DNA of 64,000 nucleotides, taken from positions 62,001 through 126,000 of the forward strand of contig URQH01000001.1 in assembly GCA_900549955.1 (NCBI GenBank), in the 5' to 3' direction. The DNA comes from an uncultured Eubacteriales bacterium (GTDB lineage Bacteria > Bacillota > Clostridia > Christensenellales > CAG-138). Below the pieces are notes generated by a model that was not told the origin of the DNA, did not search any database, and saw only the letters and a list, made by a program, of their open reading frames with translations. A program made the translations under genes and the position numbers. Below, piece after piece: positions 41,778 to 52,707 of the stretch (within the stretch, counting starts at the first letter, position 1; every line of letters starts with the position of its first letter).

Positions 41778-43048
41778 CGTATCGCCTCCATTTGCACTTT
41801 CAAATTTCCCAGCGCGGTCGCCTCTATGGGCAGGGCGACGACCTGCTTGCCCGTGGCTTCCGCCGTCAGCCGGTTGAGAAACGCATTTTTTGCGCCCCCG
41901 CCCACGACATACAGCCTGTCAAACTGCAGCCCGGTATTGTGCTGCAACTCGTCGATGGCACTTACATAGCACAGCGCCAGCGACCGGTAGGCACAGCGGA
42001 AATAGTCCCCGATCGTCTGCGGCCGGACGCCAAGCGCCGCGTCAAAGGCCTCTTTCATGCTCTTCGGCGCCAAAAAGGCGGGCGCGTTGGCGGGGACGAT
42101 CCCCTCAAAGCCGCTTTGCTCCGCCGCCTGCATAAGCTCGGCGAACGGCGTTTCGGGGCACAGCTCCTCCCGCAGCCGGTTGACGAGCCACATGCCCATG
42201 ATGTTTTTCTGATACCGGTTATAGCCCACGCCGCCCTCGTTCGACCAGTTGGCCAGCTCGCTCATGGCGTTTGTGATGGGATGTTCCGTCTTGATGCCCA
42301 GCAGCGACCACGTGCCGCTGGAGATATAGGGCTGGTTGCCCTCCATCGGAATGCCCTCCACGGCGGAGGCCGTGTCGTGCGTGGCACACAGCACGCAGGG
42401 GATGCCGTCGTACGCGCCGATCACCGCGCCTGGCTGCAGCAGCTTTGGGAAGAGCTGCGCCGGCAGCCCGAGCGCCGAGAGGATCTCCGCGTCAAACTGC
42501 CGCGTCTCGGCGTTTACAAGGCCGGTCGTCGTGGCGTTCGTATATTCCCGCGCCTTGGCGCCACAGAGCTTCCACAGCAGGTATTCCGGCAGCATCAGGC
42601 AGTCGGTCACGCCCTCGAGCCGTCCTTCGCACTGGTCGCAATAGAGCTGATAGATGCTGTTGAAGGGCTGGAACTGGCAGCCGGTGCGGCGGTACAGCTC
42701 GGAAAAGGGCATGCGCGCGTGTACCTCGGCCGTCACGCGCTCCGTGCGGGTATCCCGGTAGGCATAGGCCGGGCGCACCTCCTCCGTCCCCCGCAGCAGC
42801 ACATAGTCCACGCCCCAGGTGTCGATGGCCAGGCTCGCCAGGGCGGGAAACGCCTCCCGTGCCGCCGCCACGCCCCGCCTGACATGCCACAGCAGCGCGT
42901 CCACATCCCAGACCAGATGCCCGTCCTGCTCCACCACGCCATTGGGAAAGCGATAGACTTCCCTTGTGCGCAGCACGCCGTCCTCCCGCCAGCCCACGAT
43001 GTGCCGTCCGGAGGACGCACCGATGTCGATGGCAAGATGGCACCGCAT
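41774..43048 (-). CDS. rhaB: Rhamnulokinase
   Basis: This FGGY-family kinase phosphorylates L-rhamnulose. The 424-residue product begins CHLAIDIGASSGRHIVGW, the phosphate-binding site, continues with SLAIDTWGVDYVLL and has the C-terminal VVGGGAKNAFLNRLTAEATG adenosine-binding site. The ATG at 43048 follows AAGGGG eight bases ahead; a GTG at 43057 would overlap the upstream gene. The gene is followed by rhaA with a four-base overlap. Confidence 0.94.
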   Translation of the reverse strand: MRCHLAIDIGASSGRHIVGWREDGVLRTREVYRFPNGVVEQDGHLVWDVDALLWHVRRGVAAAREAFPALASLAIDTWGVDYVLLRGTEEVRPAYAYRDTRTERVTAEVHARMPFSELYRRTGCQFQPFNSIYQLYCDQCEGRLEGVTDCLMLPEYLLWKLCGAKAREYTNATTTGLVNAETRQFDAEILSALGLPAQLFPKLLQPGAVIGAYDGIPCVLCATHDTASAVEGIPMEGNQPYISSGTWSLLGIKTEHPITNAMSELANWSNEGGVGYNRYQKNIMGMWLVNRLREELCPETPFAELMQAAEQSGFEGIVPANAPAFLAPKSMKEAFDAALGVRPQTIGDYFRCAYRSLALCYVSAIDELQHNTGLQFDRLYVVGGGAKNAFLNRLTAEATGKQVVALPIEATALGNLKVQMEAIR

Positions 43049-43053
43049 GCGCC

Positions 43054-45381
43054 TCACCCCTTGATCATGCGCACCAGGCCGCGGAAAAAGTGGCCGTTGG
43101 CCATTTCCAGCAGGCCCGGCATCACGCCGCCCCGAATGCCGCCGGAAATCTGCATGCTGCGCAGCGGCCCGCCGACGGACGCCGCCAACATCATCCGAAA
43201 CTCGGAGTTCTCATAGTCCTTTTTGCCGCCAAATCTCCTGGCAATGACCGACTCCGTGGCCTTGTACATGAGCTTCATGAGAAAGCTGTATTCCCGCATC
43301 TCCTCCACCGTGTTGTCCATGGTAAAGCTGCCCTTTTGAAGCACCGGCGGCACATACGCCCGGCCCAGCATCCGCTCCCAGTCCGCACGGTTTGGCCGTC
43401 CCTCGCAGCGTTCATACCAGCTGCCCGGCTGCCATGCGGGAATGGGCAACGCCTCCCCCGCCCTGTCCATGGCGGCAGTCAGGCCCCCAACGCACACCCC
43501 GTATCGCCCTTTGGGCGCCTTCCAGCCATCCTGCCACACGGCAAGGCTGCGGTCATCGAGCTGGAACGTAACCGTTCTGCGCTCGCCCGGCTGTAAAAAA
43601 ACCTTTTGAAAGCCCTTCAGCTCCCGTACCGGGCGATGCAGCCCGTCCTGCGGCGCCCTAAGATAGAGCTGCACGACCTCCGCGCCCGCCACGCGCCCGG
43701 TGTTCTGCACCGTGACGGTGGCTGCATCGCCAGTCACGCGCAAGTCCGCATAGGCAAACGTCGTGTAGCTGAGCCCATAGCCAAACGGCCACCGGACCGG
43801 CACGCCGGCCTTGTCATAATACCGGTAGCCGACATAGATCCCCTCCTGATACAGGGCGTCCGTCGTCTTGCCATAGATTTCAGCGGACGGCACGTCCTCA
43901 TAGCGGTATGGCCAGCTCTCGGCCAGCCGGCCGCTGGGATTCACGCTGCCGTAAAGCAGGTCGGCAACGGCCTCGCCGCCCGCCTGCCCGGGCAGTCCCA
44001 TGTAGAGGATCCCGCGTACCCGGTCCGCCCAGGGGCACTCCACAACGCCTCCGCTCAAAAGCACCACCACGGTGTTGGGATTGGCGCCGGCCGCCGCGTC
44101 AATCATCCGCAGATGCCCATCCGGCAGGCGCATGTGGTCCCGGTCAAAACCCTCGGACTCCGCCTGTGCCGGAAGCCCTGCAAAGACCACGGCGACATCC
44201 GCCTGCGCCGCCGTTTCCCGCACCTGTTCCAGCAGCGCATCCGTCGTCTCGCCGCGGTCGGTACAGCCCGGGGCATATGCTACGGCAGGCAGGCACTCCA
44301 GCGGTTGAGAAAGCTTCGTGGGCTGGATGTGGCTGGAACCCGCCCCCTGGAAGCGCAGGTCGACCGCCATCGCGCCAATGACCGCGATGCGGGCGTCCTC
44401 TTTGAGCGGCAGTATCCCGCCGCTGTTCTGCAGCAGCACCGCGCCCTCGGCGGCGGCGCGCCGCGCCAGCGCATGGTGCGCCTCATAGTCGCAGGCGGCG
44501 GGCGCTTTGCGCCGTTCCGCCGCGCGGAACGCCAGCTCCAGCACGCGCCGGGCGCTGTCGTCTACGCACCGTTCGGGAAGCGATCCATCGCGCACAGCCT
44601 GCGCCACCTCCCGCTCCATGTAACCGCTGCCGCCCGGCATATTCAGGTCGCAGCCGGCCCAAAAGCCCTGTATCCGGTCGTTCATCGCCCCCCAGTCGGT
44701 CACGACCAGGCCGTCAAACCCCCACTCTGTGCGGAGGATGTCCGTCAGCAGCGCCCGGTTGTCGCTGCAATGCACGCCGTTCAGCTTCGGGTATGCGCAC
44801 ATCACGGCAGCCGATCGCCCTTCCCGCACGGCAATTTCAAAGGCCGTGAGGTACAGCTCCCGCAGGGTGCGCTCGTCCATCACGCCATCGGAAGTAAAGC
44901 GCCGGAATTCCTGGGAATTGGCGGCAAAATGCTTGAGGCACGCCCCCACGCCGCCGCCCTCCATGCCCCGGATAAAGCCGGCGGCCAGCTTGCCCGCCAG
45001 ATACGGGTCCTCGCTGAAGTATTCAAAGTTCCGCCCGCAAAGCGGGTTCCGCTTCAGGTTCGCGCCCGGCCCCAGCACGAGGTCCACGCCCTGTTCCCGG
45101 GCCTCCTCGGCAATGGCGGCGCCGATCTCCCGGAGCATCTCCGGATCCCAGCTGCCTGCGCTCGTCACCTCTGCCGGAAAGCAGGTCGCCGCCCGTGAGG
45201 CGTGTACGCCCAGCATATCGGCGGCATGCTCCTGTTTGCGCAGGCCGTGCGGCCCGTCGCACAGGAAGGCAGACGGTATGCCATAGGCCTCAAACGACTT
45301 GGTTTCCCAGAAATTCTCGCCGGAACAAAGGGCTATTTTCTGCTCCAGCGACATCTGCTTCAAAACCCGTTCCACATCCAT
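43054..45381 (-). CDS. GH3 family beta-glucosidase-type enzyme
   Basis: The 775-residue product has the GH3 barrel with LVVTDWGAMND (nucleophile Asp), LKHFAANSQEFRR for substrate binding, the second alpha/beta domain, and a fibronectin III-like domain (VRELKGFQKVFLQPGERRTV). A C-terminal extension of about 120 residues follows, uncommon in the family. No signal peptide is visible, so it should act in the cytoplasm. Next to GH78 it would remove the glucose left after a rhamnosyl glucoside loses rhamnose. GAGG stands before the ATG. Confidence 0.9.
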   Translation of the reverse strand: MDVERVLKQMSLEQKIALCSGENFWETKSFEAYGIPSAFLCDGPHGLRKQEHAADMLGVHASRAATCFPAEVTSAGSWDPEMLREIGAAIAEEAREQGVDLVLGPGANLKRNPLCGRNFEYFSEDPYLAGKLAAGFIRGMEGGGVGACLKHFAANSQEFRRFTSDGVMDERTLRELYLTAFEIAVREGRSAAVMCAYPKLNGVHCSDNRALLTDILRTEWGFDGLVVTDWGAMNDRIQGFWAGCDLNMPGGSGYMEREVAQAVRDGSLPERCVDDSARRVLELAFRAAERRKAPAACDYEAHHALARRAAAEGAVLLQNSGGILPLKEDARIAVIGAMAVDLRFQGAGSSHIQPTKLSQPLECLPAVAYAPGCTDRGETTDALLEQVRETAAQADVAVVFAGLPAQAESEGFDRDHMRLPDGHLRMIDAAAGANPNTVVVLLSGGVVECPWADRVRGILYMGLPGQAGGEAVADLLYGSVNPSGRLAESWPYRYEDVPSAEIYGKTTDALYQEGIYVGYRYYDKAGVPVRWPFGYGLSYTTFAYADLRVTGDAATVTVQNTGRVAGAEVVQLYLRAPQDGLHRPVRELKGFQKVFLQPGERRTVTFQLDDRSLAVWQDGWKAPKGRYGVCVGGLTAAMDRAGEALPIPAWQPGSWYERCEGRPNRADWERMLGRAYVPPVLQKGSFTMDNTVEEMREYSFLMKLMYKATESVIARRFGGKKDYENSEFRMMLAASVGGPLRSMQISGGIRGGVMPGLLEMANGHFFRGLVRMIKG

Positions 45382-45402
45382 ATGCGTACCTCCACATTCG
45401 TT

Positions 45403-47946
45403 TCAAAAAGTATGGGTGCCCGCGGGCAGTACGACGGCTTCCCGTCCCGGCAACGTCAGGGTGGCCGTGCAACCCGCCGGGACGGTGACGGCATAGGCAT
45501 AGCCCGCCTCCGTCCTTTCCCAGCCGCTCTCCACCCGGCCATAGACGCTGGTGTAGCTCGCCTTTGCATGGGTAAAGTGCCCGCCGGGCCGCGGCGCGAT
45601 GGAGAAGTGGTTCTCGCCATCCACCCGAATGCCGCACATGGTGTCAAACAGCCACCGGCAGACCGCGCCCTTGGAATAGTGGTTCAGCGACGCAATGCCG
45701 CCCTGCTTTGTGGCGGTGCCCTCCCACGCTTCCCACACGGTGGTCGCCCCGTTCTTCGGCATGAACAGCCACCCCGGCATCTCCTCGTTTTCCAGCAGCC
45801 GGTAGGCCGCCTTAAGGTCGATATCGGAAAGCACGTCGAGGATCAGCGGCGTGGACAAAAAGCCCGTGCCCACGCGCCAGCCGAAGCGCTCAAGCGCTTG
45901 CAGCAGCCGCGCCTTTGCATATGCCGTCTGCCTGTCGTTGAGCAGGTGAAAGGCCAGCGGCCGGACCAGCTGCGCCTGCCGGTCGGTATCCAGCGAATAG
46001 GCGGGCGTCTCGCGCAGCGCCTGATAGCTCCGGCGGCAACCGGCGGCAAAGGCGCGGTAGCCCTCCGCCTGCTGTGCGTTGCCCAGCGCCGCCTCGATCT
46101 CGGCCATGCAGTCCATGACGTGCGCGGTATAGGCCGTTGCCACTTCCGGATGCGGCACGGCGCAGTCCTTCCACGTCATGTGATGCACGCTCTCCGGCTC
46201 CGCCCACTCGCCATACGCCTGGCCGGCGTTGGACAGATACCGCCTGTCCTCGCCCTTCAGGCCGGTGCGTTTGGCCGTGGGATACCACCTGCCGCAGCGC
46301 CGCTGCATAAAGCGCGCATACCGGCGCATGCCGTGCAAAAACTGCCGCAGCACGCCCGTGTCGCCATATTGCTTCCACAGGACATAGGGCATCAGCACGC
46401 CAGCATCCGCCCAGCCGACCGACCCGTTCATGGAGGCCATGTAAAAATCGGTGCCGCCCTCCGGCGCGATCTGCGGCAGGCAGCCGTTCCGCCTTTGCCA
46501 GTCGTACAGGTCGTTGAGGTATTTTTTCGCAAACGGCAGATAATCGAACAGGAAACTGGCCGTGGGACAGAAAATCTGCGCGTCGCCCGACCAGCCGTGC
46601 CGCTCGCGCGTCGGGCAATCGGTCGGCAGGTCGGCATGGTTGTTCTTGGCGCTCCACACCGTGTTGGCCACAAACCGGTCGAGCAGCTCGTTGGAGCTTT
46701 CAAACCAGCCTGTGCGCTCCAGGTCGGAATAGACGGCGATGGCCGTGAAATCTTCCGCCGAAAACGGCACGTCCGTCTCTACCAGTATATACTGGAACCC
46801 GAAGATTGCAAACGTGGTGCGATATTCGTTCCGCCCCTCCCGGCAGGTATACAGCACCTGCTGCAGGGGCGTCGTGCGCGCGCCATGCGAGAGCTGGATG
46901 TTTTTCTGCGTAAACTCCCCCTCGCCGTCGAGCAGCTCGCCAAACCGCAGCCGGATCGTCTGGCCGGCCCTGGCCTCCAGCGAAAAGGCCACATAGCCTG
47001 CAATGTTCTGCCCAAAGTCCAGCACTGTTTTCCCGCTGGGCGTGGTCAGGCGCGTAGCCTGCAACCGCTCGTGCTCCCGGACGGGCACGTTGTCCGACGC
47101 GGTGGGCACGACGGCGTGCCGGGTCACTTTGGCCCTGTTCGCATAGCTCGGCCGTCTTTCTGCCTCCACGATCTCCCCATCCTTGTTGTCCGCAAAGCGG
47201 ATGGGGCCATCGTCGCTCCAATCCCAGCTCCCGTCGGTGCAGACGGTCTGCACGCCGCCGTCTGCGTGGGTCAGTTCGAGCTGCGCCAGCAGCTTGGTCT
47301 CTATGCCATACTGGTTGCAGATGCCCCAGGCGCCGGTGCTGCCCCGGTACCAGCCGTCGGCCAGCTGCACCGTCATCTCGTTTTCCCCTTCGCACACCAG
47401 CGCGGTCACGTCATAGGTCTGGTACTGGACGCGCTTGCGATAGTCCGTAATGCCGGGCGACAGCACCGCGTCGCCGACCCGGACGCCATTCAGCCGCGCC
47501 TCGTACAGGCCGCAGGCAGTGATATACAGCCGCGCCTTTTGCACGCCGGCCGCCGCAAACGTCTTGCGGAAGCAGTCCACGGGATAGCGCCGCCGCCGGT
47601 TTACCCGGTAATTTCCGGCGATCCACTGCGCCTGCCAGCGGCCGATGCCCGTCTCGAACAGGGACTCGGCCCAGTCGCCGCAGGCGCCCTGCTCGTCCCA
47701 CAGGCGGACTTTCCACAGCACCCGCGTCCGCGGCGCAACGGGCTCGCCGCCCCAATGAGCGCGCATGGAACCGCTCGCCACCCGGCCGCTGTCCCAGAGC
47801 AGCGCGCCGTCATCGTCGTGCGCGACGACCTGATAGGCCGTCTGCTCCCGTCCGCCGCTGCAGTTCCAGAACAGCCAGGGCGCCGTGAAGTCCACGCCGA
47901 CGGGCTCGAACAGGTGTTCCGTCTTCAAGCGAATGGCTTGCATCAT
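45403..47946 (-). CDS. GH78 alpha-L-rhamnosidase
   Basis: This inverting enzyme releases L-rhamnose from glycosides. The 847-residue product has the N-terminal beta domains ([18 protein letters not shown]), then the (alpha/alpha)6 barrel with the conserved [20 protein letters not shown] at its start, and a C-terminal beta-sandwich. No signal peptide is seen, so the substrate must enter the cell first, probably through the symporter encoded just upstream, whose stop it overlaps by four bases. GGGAGGGCAA precedes ATG ATG at 47946. Confidence 0.93.
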   Translation of the reverse strand: MMQAIRLKTEHLFEPVGVDFTAPWLFWNCSGGREQTAYQVVAHDDDGALLWDSGRVASGSMRAHWGGEPVAPRTRVLWKVRLWDEQGACGDWAESLFETGIGRWQAQWIAGNYRVNRRRRYPVDCFRKTFAAAGVQKARLYITACGLYEARLNGVRVGDAVLSPGITDYRKRVQYQTYDVTALVCEGENEMTVQLADGWYRGSTGAWGICNQYGIETKLLAQLELTHADGGVQTVCTDGSWDWSDDGPIRFADNKDGEIVEAERRPSYANRAKVTRHAVVPTASDNVPVREHERLQATRLTTPSGKTVLDFGQNIAGYVAFSLEARAGQTIRLRFGELLDGEGEFTQKNIQLSHGARTTPLQQVLYTCREGRNEYRTTFAIFGFQYILVETDVPFSAEDFTAIAVYSDLERTGWFESSNELLDRFVANTVWSAKNNHADLPTDCPTRERHGWSGDAQIFCPTASFLFDYLPFAKKYLNDLYDWQRRNGCLPQIAPEGGTDFYMASMNGSVGWADAGVLMPYVLWKQYGDTGVLRQFLHGMRRYARFMQRRCGRWYPTAKRTGLKGEDRRYLSNAGQAYGEWAEPESVHHMTWKDCAVPHPEVATAYTAHVMDCMAEIEAALGNAQQAEGYRAFAAGCRRSYQALRETPAYSLDTDRQAQLVRPLAFHLLNDRQTAYAKARLLQALERFGWRVGTGFLSTPLILDVLSDIDLKAAYRLLENEEMPGWLFMPKNGATTVWEAWEGTATKQGGIASLNHYSKGAVCRWLFDTMCGIRVDGENHFSIAPRPGGHFTHAKASYTSVYGRVESGWERTEAGYAYAVTVPAGCTATLTLPGREAVVLPAGTHTF

Positions 47947-49394
47947 TTGCCCTCCCTGCGCGCCCGGATCTCCTGCTGCTCCCTGCCGATGGTCTTTTCC
48001 ACATTGAGGAAGATCAGCAGCACCGCCAGTATGATACCTGTGAACACCTCCAGGCCGACAAAGCCGAATGTGATGGCGTTCTTGACCGCCGCCGTCTGCT
48101 CCGCCGCCACCGTAACGCCATTGACGATCTCCGGTGCAACATAGCCGGTTTGGGCCAGCAGGCCGTTGAAAATGCCCGTACAGACGCCGACCATGGCCAC
48201 GGATATGATGTTATAGACGGACATCGCAATGCCGTCGCAGCGGAAATTGTTCTTCCACTCCATGTGATCGAGCACGTCGGCAAACATCGCCATAAAGACA
48301 TACGAACAGGGCAGACCGCCGATGTTTTTGATGAACTGGCCGACGAGCACGACGATCATGTCGGTCGGGAACATCCAGCAGATGGCGCTGCCGATCGCAT
48401 ACAGGAGAAAGCCTGCCAGCGTCAGGTTGCGCTTGCCAAACTTTTTGGCCAGCGGCCATACCGCAAAGATGCCGATCCCCATCGGCACGCCGCCGATCAC
48501 GGAGATCAGCGTCTGCGTCATGCCGTCGTTATACGTGCCCAGCACATAGTTGCAATAGTACACGAGGCTCAGGTTCTTGATGCTGGTGCCCAGGATGTAT
48601 ACGAGAAAATAGGCGTAGATGAGCAGCATGTACCGGTCGGTAAAGATCGCCTTCAGCTGCTGTTTCAGCGGCACGGGGACGGCCTCTTCCGTCTGCGTCT
48701 CCAGCGTCACGCGCTCTTTGGTAAAGTAATACTCGACCAGCGTCAGCGGCAGCGCCAGAATGGAGAGCAGGCTCATGAGCGCAATCCACTTGCCCTGGTC
48801 CGCGCCAATGATGGGCATGATGACCATCGGGAACACCAGCGCCACCAAGATCCCGGTCATCATGATGTTGGAAATCTGGTTGAACACCGACAGGCTGCCG
48901 CGTTGCGTCGTGTCGCGGATGGACAGCGGCACCATCAGGCCGTGACTCATGTTGAAAATGGTATAGGCGAAGGAATAAAACAGGTTGTAGCTGACCATGA
49001 CCCAGATGACCTGCACCGTCTCCGAGCCGCGCGGCACGGTAAACAGCATAATGCCGGTCACCGTCAGCAGCGGCGCGCTCAGCAACAGCCACGGCCGGGC
49101 CTTGCCCTCCCGCGTGTGGGTACGGTCGATGATGTAGCCCATGCACACATTGGTAATGGCGTCGACGATCTTCGACACGATCGGGAACACCACGAGAAAA
49201 GCGCCGCCCCAAACATGCGTCAGCTTCAGCACATCGGTATAATAGACATTTAGATAGGTGGCAAGCACCGCGTTGAGCAACAGCGCGCCGGCAGGTCCGA
49301 GCAGGTATCCTAGCCACTTTTCGGCGGGTTGTACCTCTTCCGAATGTACCCTGCTTTGAAAGATGCCGCGCTCCACAAGTTTGAGTTGTGTCAT
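47943..49394 (-). CDS. GPH-family sugar:cation symporter
   Basis: The 483-residue product has twelve membrane helices and the GPH hallmarks: [20 protein letters not shown] between helices 2 and 3, and the second-half equivalent around [16 protein letters not shown] symporters carry glycosides, pentosides and hexuronides. As the first gene of the operon it most likely imports an L-rhamnoside such as a rutinose-type disaccharide, which GH78 and GH3 then split. The ATG at 49394 follows AGGAGGAACAGGCC; the frame upstream is unlikely coding. Confidence 0.9.
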   Translation of the reverse strand: MTQLKLVERGIFQSRVHSEEVQPAEKWLGYLLGPAGALLLNAVLATYLNVYYTDVLKLTHVWGGAFLVVFPIVSKIVDAITNVCMGYIIDRTHTREGKARPWLLLSAPLLTVTGIMLFTVPRGSETVQVIWVMVSYNLFYSFAYTIFNMSHGLMVPLSIRDTTQRGSLSVFNQISNIMMTGILVALVFPMVIMPIIGADQGKWIALMSLLSILALPLTLVEYYFTKERVTLETQTEEAVPVPLKQQLKAIFTDRYMLLIYAYFLVYILGTSIKNLSLVYYCNYVLGTYNDGMTQTLISVIGGVPMGIGIFAVWPLAKKFGKRNLTLAGFLLYAIGSAICWMFPTDMIVVLVGQFIKNIGGLPCSYVFMAMFADVLDHMEWKNNFRCDGIAMSVYNIISVAMVGVCTGIFNGLLAQTGYVAPEIVNGVTVAAEQTAAVKNAITFGFVGLEVFTGIILAVLLIFLNVEKTIGREQQEIRARREGK

Positions 49395-49493
49395 GGCCTG
49401 TTCCTCCTCAATTCTGACATAGCGAATCTGCTGAAATAATCCCGAAAAACCTATTAGTTGCATGTTCAATATAGCACGCAAGCACCGGAGAAA

Positions 49494-49523
49494 CTTACAT
49501 TTTTGTATTTCTTTTGGTATAAT
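49494..49523 (+). promoter_or_regulatory. Promoter of the AraC-type regulator
   Basis: CTTACA (49494-49499) and TATAAT (49518-49523) are 18 bases apart, with TG one base before the -10 (extended -10). AGGAGGGG and the ATG at 49547 follow. Confidence 0.6.
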
Positions 49524-49546
49524 TGTATTCAACAGGAGGGGAACAC

Positions 49547-50749
49547 ATGGAGCAGGTCGATTTGCGTTATCTTTGCACGACCATCGGCAATTTGTCCGGC
49601 ATTCCAATACGGATTTTCCAGGACGGCGCGCTGGATTTTTTTTACTCCATTGTGCGGCTGCCGAAAGATCCGCTCACGCTCTGCCAGCGGGAAGTGCTGT
49701 CCATCACGGAACACGTGGGTTATTACGTGACGCCCCATTTCCACTATTACGGCGTGGTCAACGCCGGGCGACACCAACTCGTCGTGGGGCCAACGCGGCA
49801 GATTGTTGAGAGCGAACAGGAGCTACGGGAACTGGCGTTTCAGCTGGATCTCGCCGGTGAGGAAGCGGAAGCGATGATTGCGGGCGTGCGGAACATTGTG
49901 CGCATGCCGGTAGAAAGCGTGCTGCAGATGCTGTGTACCGTGAATTATGTGCTCAACGGCGAAAAGCTCGAGCTGCACGACATCAGCATCCACGAGCAGG
50001 AGCAGGCTGAGCTGGCCAGCCGGCAGGAGCAGCGGCAGGCCGCGCGCCGGCTCTCCGCCGATCCGGCGGAGGCGCCCGCCCAGGCGGAGCACAACACCTA
50101 TGACCTGGAACAGCGGCTGCTGCACATGGTTCGCAAGGGGGATCGCGTCGCGCTTGGCGAGTGGCTGTCCAAGGCCCCGGCCGTCCGCGGCGGCGTGGTC
50201 GCCAACGACCAGCTGCGCCAGCGCAAAAACCTGTTCATCGTCACCGTGACCCTGGCCAGCCGGGCCGCGATCCAGGGCGGGCTGCCGGTGGACGACGCCT
50301 TTACCCTCAGCGATTCCTATATTCAACAGTGTGAGCGCATGCGGTCGCCGGAACGGATCACCAACCTGCAATACCGGATGCTGCTCGACTATACCGAGCG
50401 GGTAGAGCGGCTGCGCCGCGGCAAGGCGCCGTCCAGGCTCGCGCTGGACGTGGCCAACTATGTGCAACGCCACATCTCCGAGGCCGTCAGTGCGGAGGCC
50501 ATCGCCCGCGCGCTGTACATCAGCCGTCCCTATCTGTCCAAAAAATTCAAGGAGGAAACGGGCGAAAACCTGACGGACTTCGTGCTGCAGGAAAAGACCG
50601 AGGAGGCCAAGCGGCTGCTGCGCTATTCGGATAAATCGCTCACCGCTATCGGCGCCTATCTCGGCTTTTCCTCCCCCGGCCACTTCTCGCGCGTATTCAA
50701 AAAATATGCGGGCGTCAGCCCGCGCGAATACCGGGAACAGTACGAATAA
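49547..50749 (+). CDS. AraC-family regulator of the rhamnoside operon
   Basis: The 400-residue product has an N-terminal sensing domain (about 1-130, with [20 protein letters not shown]), a charged linker, and a C-terminal AraC HTH pair (about 300-398; [20 protein letters not shown] and [20 protein letters not shown]). The start at 49547 follows AGGAGGGG; ATG 49523 is less well placed. It diverges from the symporter gene, the normal arrangement for a local activator, and should respond to rhamnose or a rhamnoside. The N-terminal domain resembles those of other clostridial AraC proteins and is not the RhaS/RhaR cupin. Confidence 0.9.
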   Translation: MEQVDLRYLCTTIGNLSGIPIRIFQDGALDFFYSIVRLPKDPLTLCQREVLSITEHVGYYVTPHFHYYGVVNAGRHQLVVGPTRQIVESEQELRELAFQLDLAGEEAEAMIAGVRNIVRMPVESVLQMLCTVNYVLNGEKLELHDISIHEQEQAELASRQEQRQAARRLSADPAEAPAQAEHNTYDLEQRLLHMVRKGDRVALGEWLSKAPAVRGGVVANDQLRQRKNLFIVTVTLASRAAIQGGLPVDDAFTLSDSYIQQCERMRSPERITNLQYRMLLDYTERVERLRRGKAPSRLALDVANYVQRHISEAVSAEAIARALYISRPYLSKKFKEETGENLTDFVLQEKTEEAKRLLRYSDKSLTAIGAYLGFSSPGHFSRVFKKYAGVSPREYREQYE

Positions 50750-50997
50750 AGCCGCCGCACGACACGCCACGCTCGGCGGGGAATCCCCGTCGCAGGGTAC
50801 CGGCCCGTCCGTGCCCCGTCAGCACGCATGGAACACCTCATAACGGCCGCCACGCCCAGCTTTGGTTCCAAACATGGGGATAGCAGCCCCGCTCCCCGGC
50901 CCGGCCCCGCCTGCCGACGGCCTGTGCAGGCGTCCCCCCTTTGGAAACCGCAGCACATCCGGTTTTCCGATATATCGGGGAGATGTGCAGCATAAAG
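50750..50997. other. GC-rich intergenic stretch, no gene seen
   Basis: No frame here looks like a gene. A CGGCGGG-GAATC-CCCGTCG hairpin (50774-50792) could end the AraC transcript, although no T-run follows. The rest is GC-rich, with short self-complementary pieces that do not add up to an RNA class I recognise. Confidence 0.4.
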
Positions 50998-51027
50998 TTG
51001 GTGTAAAGTGCGTTTCCATGATATAAT
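50998..51027 (+). promoter_or_regulatory. Promoter of the TM2-domain gene
   Basis: TTGGTG (50998-51003) and a perfect TATAAT (51022-51027) are 18 bases apart, about 95 bases before the start codon. Confidence 0.6.
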
Positions 51028-51122
51028 GAACTATCAAATCCTCGCCTTTTCCACGATATGGTCTGTCACATGTCTTCCCCGGGTTTGTCCATGCAAATAT
51101 AGTGTGACAAGGAGAAACGAAT

Positions 51123-51446
51123 ATGGCAGCAAATTGTTCGGTGCGCCAAGCCACCCCGGAAAGCAGCAGTAGCAACGAATGTGGGTATCGGCAAAATTCG
51201 GAGCACGAGTCCACGGCAGCATCGCAAGTTAGCCCGAAAAGCCAGATAGTCGCCTTGCTGCTCTGCATCTTTTTGGGCTTGTTTGGCGCGCACAGGTTTT
51301 ATGTCGGCAAGGCAGGCACCGGCCTGCTGTATCTGTTCACGGGCGGCCTGCTGGGGATCGGGTGGATTGTGGATATCTTCGTCATCGCCGCCGGCTGCTT
51401 TACCGACCTGTCCCGCCTGCCCGTGTGCAATGCGGCGCGGCGATGA
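51123..51446 (+). CDS. TM2-domain membrane protein
   Basis: The 107-residue product has a soluble Ser/Gln-rich N-terminal part of about 40 residues and then the TM2 domain. A first helix (IVALLLCIFLGLFGAHRFYV) with the conserved GAHRFY is followed by GKAGTGLLYLFTGGLLGIGW, IVDIF and a second helix. TM2 proteins have no settled bacterial function. AAGGAG precedes the ATG at a normal distance. The gene stands alone between the rhamnoside regulator and the element remnant. Confidence 0.85.
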   Translation: MAANCSVRQATPESSSSNECGYRQNSEHESTAASQVSPKSQIVALLLCIFLGLFGAHRFYVGKAGTGLLYLFTGGLLGIGWIVDIFVIAAGCFTDLSRLPVCNAARR

Positions 51447-51585
51447 TCGCGCGTTCTAAACATCCCCCTGCTGTCTGCTACCCGCAAAAGGTGCGGCAAC
51501 GGCACGCTTGTGCGAGCCAATCTCGGCACTGCGGCACGGTAAACGGAGTGGCGCAAAGCCGAAAAGCCAGCAAAAGTCAGGGTTT

Positions 51586-52602
51586 TTAAGCAAAAGAAAA
51601 GGCTCGGAGCGCAAATCGGCTCCAAGCCCTGTTTGGTGGAGCAGATGGCTTCATAGATGAACACTCGGCAGAGGTATATGTATCCCCGCTGAACGTTTCT
51701 TCTATATCGTCCAGCGGGATATTATCAACGCTTAAAGGTTTTTTACTGGCATTAATGATCAAGGTGAAATAATCGTCATACAGATAAATTGAATGCACGA
51801 AGATATTGATAATGGCTCTGCGCTTGTTCACATCGTCTGCTGGCATATCACAGACATAATCCAAAAAAGCGTGAATCTGCGGCTCGGTTAAACAAATCTT
51901 TTTGTTTTGCTCAATAGCAAGCTGTTCTTCCAGCTCTGCCTTTTGCGCTTTTCGCTGATTGATACGCTCTGTCAGCATTTCAACCGATTGTCCGAGTTCG
52001 ATGCCCCGCCAAAGATTTTCAATAGCCGTATCCGCTTCCTGAATTGCTTTCTTTAATGCCTTGACAGATATATTATCAGGACTTTTGTTGCATTCTTCTA
52101 CGACCATCTTCGCTATAAAAGTAATGTTTTCATCTGTAAGCAGTTTCAGGCATTCGGCAACAACTCTGTCTTCAATATACTGTTTGCTGATGATCTTCTT
52201 TTGACATTTCTTTTTTCTTGCGTTTTTGCAGTTGTAATAGTGATACTGCCGTCCTGATTTTCCTGTGCCGCCGTATCCAACCATCATTTCCTTGCAGTAA
52301 CCACAAAACAGTTTTGTCGTCAAGAGATATACAGGCGAACCGACTGCCGGAATATCCATACCAAATTTGCTTAATTCAGCGAAGCTCATTGTTAACCATA
52401 TATTCGGAAAGTCCGGGGATACAATGAGGATTTCACATCTCTTTTTCGTGTGGCTGATAAACACATCACGAACCCACCCAACAGTTTCTCCGTCAAAAAA
52501 CGGCTCAATAAATTGTGTTCCATCATAATATTCAATCGCATTGCAAATATTACCGCTTATATCAACTGTTTTCTTCTTGTAATAGCTATTAATCTGTTTC
52601 AT
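51586..52602 (-). pseudogene. Chimeric frame: ICE protein N-terminus joined to the C-terminus of a large serine recombinase
   Basis: The first 90 or so residues (from MKQINSYYKKKTVDISG, with YDGTQFIEPFFDGETVGW) look like a small Tn1549-type element protein. From SPVYLLTTKLFCGYCKEMMV on it is the zinc beta-ribbon and coiled coil of a large serine recombinase (YNCKNARKKKC and the long KAQKAELEEQLAIEQNKK helix). The catalytic serine domain and recombinase domain are missing. A deletion has fused two genes in frame. It has a start and AAAAGGAG, so it may be made, but it cannot recombine DNA. Confidence 0.75.
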
Positions 52603-52707
52603 AGAATTATCTCCTTTTTTGAATAAAAGTGTTTGTTCAATAAGGGACATCAAAGTGATGCCGCAGGGCATTTCAGAGCATAAAAAAGCGGCATCATCTT
52701 GATGCCG

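Noticed and set aside
45202..48144. A 980-residue plus-strand frame opposite GH78
   Set aside because: It is the mirror of GH78 and GH3 codons and shows no motif or start signal.
50750..50997. Possible SRP RNA or 6S RNA in the GC-rich gap
   Set aside because: The conserved SRP apical loop (GGTCAGGTCCGGAAGG-like) and a 6S-type bubble are not visible.
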